The notes under the pieces: generated by a model | Seen by the model: the letters and a program-made list of their open reading frames with translations, nothing else | Told to the model about the DNA's origin: nothing | The model's database searches: none | Made by a program: the position numbers and the translations under genes | In this document: positions 5,448 through 10,853 of the stretch, piece after piece | Layout of the letters: each line of letters begins with the position of its first letter | Numbering within the stretch: position 1 is the stretch's first letter | Source: an uncultured Anaerolineae bacterium | GTDB lineage: Bacteria > Chloroflexota > Anaerolineae > Anaerolineales > UBA4823 | NCBI GenBank assembly: GCA_937129505.1 | Contig: CAKZNJ010000395.1 | Coordinates: 1 to 10,853, forward strand | Direction: 5' to 3' | Length of the DNA stretch: 10,853 nucleotides

Positions 5448-7691
5448 TCAATTTTCCGCTACACCCACTTGGTTGCGGCCACTCTGTTTGGCATGATACA
5501 AAGCTTGATCGGTGCGTTCGATCAGGTTCTTTAGTGTATCCTCGCCTTTCAGCTCTGCCAATCCGAGGCAAATCGTTGTGTGGATCATCTCATCGTTATG
5601 GGAGAAACGCAAGCTCTCGATGCGGTTGCGCAGGCGCTCGGCGACCGGCAGGGCTTCTTTGAGGGTTGTCTCCGGTAAGAGGACAATGAATTCATCACCG
5701 CCGTAGCGAGCCACAATATCCACCTGGCGTAGCTCTGCCCTTAAGTTTGCGCTCACTGAACCTAAAATTTTATCCCCCATCAGGTGCCCATAGGTGTCGT
5801 TTATTTCCTTGAAACGGTCGATGTCGATGAGGATCATTGAGAGAGGGCGGTGGAAGCGATGGGCGCGTAACAGTTCATGATCGGCCAGATCAGTAAAGCC
5901 GCGCCGATTGTACAGGCCGGTCAGGGGGTCGGTAATGGCTTGTTGTGGAACGGCGGCATGGAGTTGGGCGTTGCGCAAGGCTGTGGTGGCCGTGGCGGCA
6001 AAGCTGACCAACAATTGAAGGTCGAAATTGGTAAAAGCTGCTTTGAGACTTGAACCAAGGGCAAGGGCACCGTATACGCGCTCTTCAGTCAGCAGAGGGG
6101 CAACAATCAACGAGGAAATGTGGGGCATATTTGGGAAATCTGCTTCTACGCCAATCGAGTTATCCAAGTGGGTGTCCTCGATTAAAAAGGGGCGGCGCTG
6201 ACGCACCGCTCGCGCCGAGTAACTTTCCACAGCTGTGGGTTTGAAAGTGCGAATGCGTGATTCCTCGCCTACTTGGGCAGCTCGCACTTGTAACTCTCCC
6301 GTCTCCGGCACTACCAAATGCAGCAAACCAGTCTCTGTAGCAGGGATGGCGCTGATGGCCGCATCTAAAATTTGACCCAGCAGGGCATCCAGCTCCAGCG
6401 TGGAGAGCAAGGCAGTGGTGGCTTTTTGCAAAGCGTCCAGTTCTTTTGCCCGATCCTGAGCCACTTCTAACGCATATTCTTTGGAGATGGCTAAGGCGAT
6501 TTGGTTGGCGGCTTGCTCCCCAAAGGCGAGTTCCAGGGAGCTAAAAGCGTGGCGGATGCGGTAGGAAATCAAAATGACCCCCAGTTTCTTTTCATTGGCG
6601 ATCAAGGGCAGCGCCAACATGCTCTGACTCTCCATCCGTTCGACTAAGCGGGGATTGATCCACGGCGAGATCGAAGGTTCGGCAATCGGAATCACCCGCG
6701 AACTGCTCAACAGCGCACTTCCCAGCACCCTTATGGCTGGATCCAGAATCGGGTTGTTAATCCATTCCGCTTGATACCCGTAAGCGTGGTGGATGATAGG
6801 GTATTTTTGCTGTTCATCCCATAAGGCGAAAAGACAAGTGTCGGCGGAGAAAAGCTGGCAAATTTGTCCGCTAATCGCAGTTAGCATTGGTGTGAAACCG
6901 CGCGCCTGAAGTGCCTCGCGGGTGATTTGGTTGAGCAACGCCAGCGATTGTTCCCGTTGCGCCAATTCCCGTTGCCGCTGTTCCGCTTCAACTTGGCGGA
7001 GATGTCGCTCTTTATCATGCAAGACATTTTGTAGCGAAATGGAGACCAAATTTGCAACTGCATAGACAATGCTGAGTTCCTCGGCGGTGAGGGGACTGCT
7101 GCGCTTGCTTTCAACCACGATATGTCCGAACTGAGCCATTGCATTGCGCAAAGGTGCTCGCACGCGCAAAACGTCTGTTGTCGCATGAGGAGTACTAGGC
7201 AGGGATGGTTTTGGGGAGATCCGTTGGGGTTCTGCCCGAATGCTGGGAGTCGGTTTTGCTTCTTTGGATGGAAGCTCTGGACGCTTGAACATACGCTGCC
7301 TGCTGAGGGGTGATTCTTGGAGGATGATGGTCACAGCGTCGTACCCCAGATCTTTCTCTAGCGTCTGAATTACTGCTTGGCAAATCTGTTCTTCATCTCT
7401 CAGGGTTGCTAGGCTAGAGCTTAAGTCGACCAATGCTTTCTGTTGGTGTATATGCCTCTCACTTTGGCGTAATTGTTCTTCCAGCCGCCGATTTAAAGCA
7501 ATGTATTGACGGTAAACGAATTCGATAACGATAAAGGCGACAATACTCCCCACCGACCAATGGATAAGATGACGCCAAATTAAGCGGTCAGACAAATACT
7601 GGAGAAACAAACTAGCCCCAAGGATGAAGATGACACTCGCTTGGGTCAGGTATTTTAGTCGCAGCCACTTCCTGTGGCTTTCGAGATCCAT
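5448..7691 (-). CDS. Membrane-anchored triple-GAF diguanylate cyclase
   Basis: A 747-residue sensor enzyme predicted to make cyclic di-GMP from two GTP. Two membrane helices (about 18-33 and 45-60) are followed by a short coil. GAF 1 spans about 87-225, with a proline/serine/lysine-rich insert at about 137-170. A charged coiled coil lies at 225-255, GAF 2 at about 256-405, another short coil, and GAF 3 at about 425-578. The GGDEF domain covers about 585-747. Its active site is intact: DPLTGLYNRRGF (588-599), the metal-binding Asp623 in DIDRFKEIND, and GGDEF at 664-668. RQVD at 655-658, five residues before GGDEF, is a proper RxxD inhibitory site, so product inhibition is expected. There is no EAL or HD-GYP domain. 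ATG at 7691 is chosen over the adjacent in-frame TTG at 7694 because AGGGGG lies 6 bases upstream of the ATG. The gene starts 3 bases after the upstream stop codon. Confidence 0.93.
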   Translation of the reverse strand: MDLESHRKWLRLKYLTQASVIFILGASLFLQYLSDRLIWRHLIHWSVGSIVAFIVIEFVYRQYIALNRRLEEQLRQSERHIHQQKALVDLSSSLATLRDEEQICQAVIQTLEKDLGYDAVTIILQESPLSRQRMFKRPELPSKEAKPTPSIRAEPQRISPKPSLPSTPHATTDVLRVRAPLRNAMAQFGHIVVESKRSSPLTAEELSIVYAVANLVSISLQNVLHDKERHLRQVEAEQRQRELAQREQSLALLNQITREALQARGFTPMLTAISGQICQLFSADTCLFALWDEQQKYPIIHHAYGYQAEWINNPILDPAIRVLGSALLSSSRVIPIAEPSISPWINPRLVERMESQSMLALPLIANEKKLGVILISYRIRHAFSSLELAFGEQAANQIALAISKEYALEVAQDRAKELDALQKATTALLSTLELDALLGQILDAAISAIPATETGLLHLVVPETGELQVRAAQVGEESRIRTFKPTAVESYSARAVRQRRPFLIEDTHLDNSIGVEADFPNMPHISSLIVAPLLTEERVYGALALGSSLKAAFTNFDLQLLVSFAATATTALRNAQLHAAVPQQAITDPLTGLYNRRGFTDLADHELLRAHRFHRPLSMILIDIDRFKEINDTYGHLMGDKILGSVSANLRAELRQVDIVARYGGDEFIVLLPETTLKEALPVAERLRNRIESLRFSHNDEMIHTTICLGLAELKGEDTLKNLIERTDQALYHAKQSGRNQVGVAEN

Positions 7692-7694
7692 CAA

Positions 7695-8801
7695 TTACCC
7701 CCTTTCTTTACGGTCGTCGTTCTCCTCGAGCGGGGCGAATCCTCTGCCAAGAATTTCTTGCGCAGGGATCACCATCACAAAGGCTTTTTGATCTACTTTG
7801 CGGACAGAAGATTTTAGTTGATTGATTTCGGTGACGGTCAGAGCACAAAGTAAAATGCGATGTTCCTTGCCCGTGTACATTCCGGTGCCCGCCATAGCCG
7901 TGACACCGCGATGCATATCCTTAAGGATAATTTCCGCAATTGCGTCAGCTTGGTCGGTGATGATCAGCGCAACCAGTTGTTTGCGGCGCCTTGACTGGCG
8001 GAACCAAGGTTTATTGGCTTCGGCAGCCAAGCGCGAGAGCGGAACGCCGCGCGCTTCTTCCAGATAGCGGGGCAATACTTCGCCCGTTGCTTGTTGTAAG
8101 GAAGCGGTGGCTAGGCTAATGGCGACCATCAGCAAGTAGAAACACACGCCGCTTGTCAACACTACAATGCCGGGGATGCTGCCGATAGCTGCTCGCTCCA
8201 TCAGTTCATCCCAATGCTGAATCATGGTTGGATACATCGTCAATTTAGCCAACCACGATAGTCCGAGAATCAAATAAATCCACAGGTAGTTACGGCGCAA
8301 GCGCCGCCCGAGCGCTTCCCAAAGAGAAATCGGGAAATCGGGATGGAGCAGATTCTCGGCTAGGCTTTCTGCCCAATCCGGCGCGGGATGGAAGGGCGGC
8401 ACGAGCATGGCGGCGTAGAAATCGGTCTCCATGAGGCGAACCCGGTAAGACCATAACTCGTAATAGCGGTAACGGCGAGCTTCGATGTAGAGGAAGAGCG
8501 TGATCAAAAAGGTGTTGAGAATGATGACGCCATGAAAGCCGTTGGGGTCAAAAGCTAACGCGATGGCTGCGCCAGTGGTAATCACCGCCCAGTTTGTGGT
8601 GGTATCCAACCGCTGCCGCCAGACATTGGCGCGTTGAATCTCAGCGCGAAAGAAATGCACCATGGCGGTGGTGAACTCGCTGGCTTTTAAGCGGTAACCG
8701 CGATAGGTCCACACCGCTTCGGAGGTAGAGCTGGACTCATTTGGCGGAGCGGCCGATTGGAAGGGCGGGTTGAGATTGGGATTCTCCTCGGCAGACATCA
8801 T
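7695..8801 (-). CDS. DUF2270 integral membrane protein with C-terminal DUF2179 domain
   Basis: A 368-residue protein of unknown function. A polar, Ser/Pro-rich N-terminus (1-30) precedes the DUF2270 region (about 40-250), with family motifs MVHFFRAEIQRANVWRQRLD, TTTNWAVITTGAAIALAF, EARRYRYYELWSYRVRLMETDF and WEALGRRLRRNY. Membrane helices are seen at about 71-84, 91-107, 172-188 and 208-230. Residues about 275-355 match DUF2179, the C-terminal domain of YitT-type proteins: ALIITDQADAIAEIIL, RGVTAMAGTGMYTGKE, LLCALTVTEINQLK, and DQKAFVMVIPAQEILGRGF. This domain is remembered as PII/GlnB-like and may bind a small ligand at the cytoplasmic face. The start is uncertain. ATG at 8801 (17 bases after the mutase stop), ATG at 8798, and TTG at 8828 (overlapping the mutase by 10 bases) all lack a strong Shine-Dalgarno sequence. 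It lies between the mutase and diguanylate cyclase genes in a tight operon. Confidence 0.87.
   Translation of the reverse strand: MMSAEENPNLNPPFQSAAPPNESSSTSEAVWTYRGYRLKASEFTTAMVHFFRAEIQRANVWRQRLDTTTNWAVITTGAAIALAFDPNGFHGVIILNTFLITLFLYIEARRYRYYELWSYRVRLMETDFYAAMLVPPFHPAPDWAESLAENLLHPDFPISLWEALGRRLRRNYLWIYLILGLSWLAKLTMYPTMIQHWDELMERAAIGSIPGIVVLTSGVCFYLLMVAISLATASLQQATGEVLPRYLEEARGVPLSRLAAEANKPWFRQSRRRKQLVALIITDQADAIAEIILKDMHRGVTAMAGTGMYTGKEHRILLCALTVTEINQLKSSVRKVDQKAFVMVIPAQEILGRGFAPLEENDDRKERG
7698..7703 (-). promoter_or_regulatory. Ribosome binding site of the diguanylate cyclase, inside the upstream gene
   Basis: AGGGGG on the minus strand overlaps the last codons of the DUF2270-DUF2179 gene and sits 6 bases before the ATG at 7689-7691. 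This selects ATG over the TTG directly before it and implies coupled translation of the two proteins. Confidence 0.7.
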
Positions 8802-8818
8802 CTTAGATAAAGATGATT

Positions 8819-10498
8819 TTACACCCAAGTTGGCTCACGGTATACCCCAAAGACGCTTTTCATCACTGCGGTAATCTCACCGAGGGTAGCGTAGGCGCGG
8901 ACGGCATCCAGAATATATGGCATGGTATTTTCAGTTCCTTGACAGGCCAAGCGCAAGCGATCGAGAGCTTGCCCGACTTGCCCGTTATCCCGCTCTATTC
9001 GCAGCTTCTGCAAGCGCTCGATCTGGCGGGTGTAACCCAGCGGATCCATTTCTAAAATCGGAATGGTGATCGGCTTCTCATCTTGATACGCGTTGACACC
9101 GACAATTTTGCGCTCACCGCGGTCGATTTCCTGTTGATAGCGATAGGCCGCATCGGCGATTTCACTCTGGAAGAAGCCTTTTTCAATGGCGGGGAGCACG
9201 CCGCCTAAGGCATCTATGCGCCGAAAATAGTCGTATGCTTGAGCTTCCAGACGATTGGTCTGGGCTTCGACAAAGAAGGAGCCGCCCAAGGGATCGACCG
9301 TGTTAGCCACGCCAGATTCCTCAGCGATGATTTGTTGGGTGCGTAGCGCAATGGTGACCGCCTGTTCGGAGGGCAAGGCAAGGGCTTCGTCCATGCTGTT
9401 GGTATGTAAAGATTGGGTGCCCCCTAAAACAGCGGCTAAGGCTTGAAGAGCAACCCGCACGATGTTGTTCTCCGGCTGCTGGGCGGTGAGGGAAACACCG
9501 GCGGTCTGGGTGTGGAAACGCATCAACCAAGAGCGGGGGTTTATCGCTTTGAAAGTATGGCGCATCTCGCGCGCCCAGATGCGCCGCGCAGCGCGGTATT
9601 TACAAATCTCCTCAAAAAAATCGTTATGGGCATTGAAAAAAAAGGACAGCCGCGGCGCAAACTCATCGATGTTCAAGCCTCGCTTGAGTGCCCACCGTAC
9701 ATATTCCATACCGTCTACCAGCGTAAACGCCAACTCTTGAGCTGCTGTCGCTCCTGCTTCGCGAATGTGGTATCCGGAGATGCTGATCGTGTTCCATTGG
9801 GGCAGGGCTTGTGTCCCATATTCGATGGTATCCACAACCAAGCGCATTGAGGGCTCGGGCGGAAAGATGTATTCCTTCTGGGCAATGTATTCTTTGAGGA
9901 TGTCGTTTTGGATGGTGCCGCGCAACTGCTCAGGGCGAACACCCTGTTTCTCGGCTGTGGCGATGTACATCGCCCAGATCACTGCGGCAGGGGAATTGAT
10001 CGTCATACTACTGGAGACTTTATCCAGAGGGATATCCTCCAACAGGATTTCCATATCTTTAAGAGAAGAAACCGCCACGCCGCACTTGCCGAATTCGCCT
10101 TCCGCTTCGGGTGCATCGGTATCATATCCCATCAGGGTGGGGAGATCAAAGGCAATCGAAAGGCCGGTTTGACCTTGTTCCAAGAGATACTTGAAACGAG
10201 TATTGGTTTCTTCAGCGGTGCCGAAGCCGGCAAACATGCGCATCGTCCACAGGCGGCCGCGATGCATCGTGGGGTGAATGCCGCGGGTATAGGGGTATTC
10301 GCCGGGCAAGCCTAAGTCGCGAAGATAATCAAGTTCTTCGACCTCTAGAGGGGTGTAGAGCCGTTCGATGGTTTCGGAGGACGTGGTGATAAAGCGTGAG
10401 CGGCGTTCTGGTAAACGTTGCAGGCTTTCTGATAAGGTGTCCGCTTGCCAGTTCTGAAGCGCTTGGCGCAGCTCGGTTAATTTCTCCCGATCGTACAT
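8819..10498 (-). CDS. B12-dependent acyl-CoA mutase large subunit, isobutyryl-CoA mutase-like
   Basis: A 559-residue protein of the methylmalonyl-CoA mutase family, made only of the substrate-binding TIM-barrel part. The cobalamin-binding domain (DxHxxG) is absent and must be a separate small subunit encoded elsewhere. Family motifs run throughout: RGRLWTMRMFAGFGTAEETN, GLSIAFDLPTLMGYD, GTIQNDILKEYIAQKEYIF, SISGYHIREAGATAAQE, RFHTQTAGVSLTAQQ and GGTQSLHTNSMDEALALPSE. Numbering runs in step with the Propionibacterium methylmalonyl-CoA mutase. Conserved residues are Arg82, Ser114, Gln197 and His244. However, Tyr89 is Phe, Arg207 is Gln and position 116 is Ala, which is the isobutyryl-CoA mutase pattern (isobutyryl-CoA to n-butyryl-CoA) and not the methylmalonyl one. 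The length fits IcmA-type subunits. A strong AAAGGAGG (10504-10511) lies 5 bases before the ATG. It is the first gene of the operon with DUF2270-DUF2179 and the diguanylate cyclase. Automatic annotation will probably say methylmalonyl-CoA mutase. Confidence 0.92.
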   Translation of the reverse strand: MYDREKLTELRQALQNWQADTLSESLQRLPERRSRFITTSSETIERLYTPLEVEELDYLRDLGLPGEYPYTRGIHPTMHRGRLWTMRMFAGFGTAEETNTRFKYLLEQGQTGLSIAFDLPTLMGYDTDAPEAEGEFGKCGVAVSSLKDMEILLEDIPLDKVSSSMTINSPAAVIWAMYIATAEKQGVRPEQLRGTIQNDILKEYIAQKEYIFPPEPSMRLVVDTIEYGTQALPQWNTISISGYHIREAGATAAQELAFTLVDGMEYVRWALKRGLNIDEFAPRLSFFFNAHNDFFEEICKYRAARRIWAREMRHTFKAINPRSWLMRFHTQTAGVSLTAQQPENNIVRVALQALAAVLGGTQSLHTNSMDEALALPSEQAVTIALRTQQIIAEESGVANTVDPLGGSFFVEAQTNRLEAQAYDYFRRIDALGGVLPAIEKGFFQSEIADAAYRYQQEIDRGERKIVGVNAYQDEKPITIPILEMDPLGYTRQIERLQKLRIERDNGQVGQALDRLRLACQGTENTMPYILDAVRAYATLGEITAVMKSVFGVYREPTWV

Positions 10499-10549
10499 CC
10501 CAACCTCCTTTGGCGTGGATCAGAGGGATTGAAGTTCAATGGTAAGAGG

Positions 10550-10558
10550 ATTATAGCA
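10550..10558 (-). promoter_or_regulatory. Extended -10 promoter of the mutase operon
   Basis: The minus strand reads TGCTATAAT: a perfect -10 hexamer at 10550-10555 with the TG extension, identical to the tRNA-Arg promoter core. Transcription would start near 10543, giving a leader of about 45 bases to the mutase ATG. There is no -35 match at the usual spacing. The leader is too short for a cobalamin riboswitch. Confidence 0.65.
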
Positions 10559-10667
10559 TGAGCCGATTTATCGAGGCGGGTCTTCTTCTTGGCTTTGGGG
10601 TTTTGGGTTGCGGGCGAGCGGCCTGTACTCCTCAGAGTCTAGTGGGATAGCGGACGTACTCAGCCGC

Positions 10668-10739
10668 TGTCATCAGAATGACTCCATCCCTGTCAAGTCG
10701 GACATAGTGACCCCTTATGTCATTTCCAACGCCATGACA
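10668..10739 (+). repeat. Decayed copies of a palindromic repeat
   Basis: Three fragments resemble the arms of the repeat at 10745-10818. GTCAT-caga-ATGAC (10669-10682) is a short inverted repeat. TGTCAAGTCGGACATAGTGA (10691-10710) matches the left arm at 16 of 20 positions. TGTCAT (10718-10723) with ATGACA (10734-10739) encloses TTCCAACGCC. Together they look like older, eroded copies side by side. The rest of the region back to the promoter at 10558 shows no gene or structure I can support. Confidence 0.6.
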
Positions 10740-10744
10740 CCGCA

Positions 10745-10818
10745 TGTCATGTCGAACGGAGTGAGTGAGACATCTTAAGTAAAGAATTCTCAGTCGCTAC
10801 CGCTCCTTCGAAATGACA
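10745..10818 (+). repeat. Imperfect palindromic intergenic repeat (REP/MITE-like)
   Basis: A 74-base element whose ends, TGTCATGTCGAA (10745-10756) and TTCGAAATGACA (10807-10818), are inverted matches at 11 of 12 positions. Near the centre, TGAGACATCTT pairs with AAGAATTCTCA at 9 of 11 positions, leaving an uneven internal loop and a small apical loop around 10777-10781. The transcript of either strand would fold into a long hairpin. It contains no reading frame. No target duplication or transposase is seen. Another TATGAC at the very end of the window may begin a further copy. Confidence 0.7.
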
Positions 10819-10853
10819 CGGGGTGGAGGTCGCTGGCAGTGGTTCGGTATGAC

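Noticed and set aside
7692..7694. TTG as the start codon of the diguanylate cyclase
   Set aside because: It directly precedes an in-frame ATG that has the better spacing to AGGGGG; the difference is one residue.
8802..8828. TTG start giving the DUF2270 protein nine more residues and an overlap with the mutase
   Set aside because: TTG is a rarer start and has no Shine-Dalgarno sequence; ATG at 8801 leaves a normal 17-base gap. It cannot be excluded, as ATG 8801 also has a weak site.
9443..10315. Several plus-strand frames of about 135 residues opposite the mutase gene
   Set aside because: They are antisense shadows of a strongly conserved coding sequence, with low-complexity translations and no start signals.
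8819..10498. 2-hydroxyisobutyryl-CoA mutase or ethylmalonyl-CoA mutase identity
   Set aside because: Position 89 is Phe rather than Ile and position 116 is Ala rather than Asp, so the 2-hydroxyisobutyryl pattern is absent. Gln207 argues against a dicarboxylic substrate.
10499..10558. Cobalamin riboswitch ahead of the mutase
   Set aside because: The predicted leader is only about 45 bases and no B12-box-like sequence is seen.
10668..10853. CRISPR array or insertion sequence
   Set aside because: The repeats are irregularly spaced inverted fragments without uniform spacers, and no cas gene or transposase is present.

Overview
The window most likely comes from an environmental Chloroflexota bacterium of the Anaerolineae type. 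This is inferred from gene content: a DUF2270 membrane protein fused to DUF2179, a LysM exoprotein with a Pro/Thr linker, a Ub-Mut7-C protein, DUF2203, and GAF-rich signalling proteins. The tRNA does not encode CCA and base composition is balanced. No rRNA or marker gene is present to fix the lineage. Ten genes are supported: nine protein-coding (one cut by the window edge) and one tRNA. No CRISPR array, transposase or phage gene is visible.

Layout. Positions 1-2037 (minus strand) hold, in order of transcription, tRNA-Arg(CCU), a threonine synthase-type PLP enzyme, and the start of a GAF-domain sensor that runs off the left edge. Positions 2038-5387 (plus strand) hold a secreted LysM protein closed by a clear hairpin terminator, a Ub-Mut7-C predicted RNase, and a DUF2203 gene overlapping an MFS exporter by 4 bases. 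Positions 5448-10498 (minus strand) look like one three-gene operon: a B12-dependent acyl-CoA mutase large subunit, a DUF2270-DUF2179 membrane protein, and a membrane-anchored triple-GAF diguanylate cyclase. Positions 10499-10853 hold the operon's promoter and a cluster of decayed palindromic repeats, with no gene.

The operon at 5448-10498 is the most interesting part. The mutase would normally be called methylmalonyl-CoA mutase, but at the three positions that set substrate specificity it has Phe89, Ala116 and Gln207. This is the isobutyryl-CoA mutase pattern rather than Tyr89/Arg207 of methylmalonyl-CoA mutase. Directly behind it, a membrane protein carrying a DUF2179 domain (remembered as PII-like) is followed, 3 bases after its stop, by a diguanylate cyclase with an intact GGDEF active site and RxxD inhibitory site. 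The arrangement suggests, but does not prove, a link between acyl-CoA or branched-chain carbon metabolism and c-di-GMP signalling at the membrane.

A recurring control signal is also visible. At least four promoters, and probably five, lack a good -35 box but share an extended -10 element of the form TGnTATANT, placed a sensible distance upstream of a gene start. These sites helped choose gene starts.
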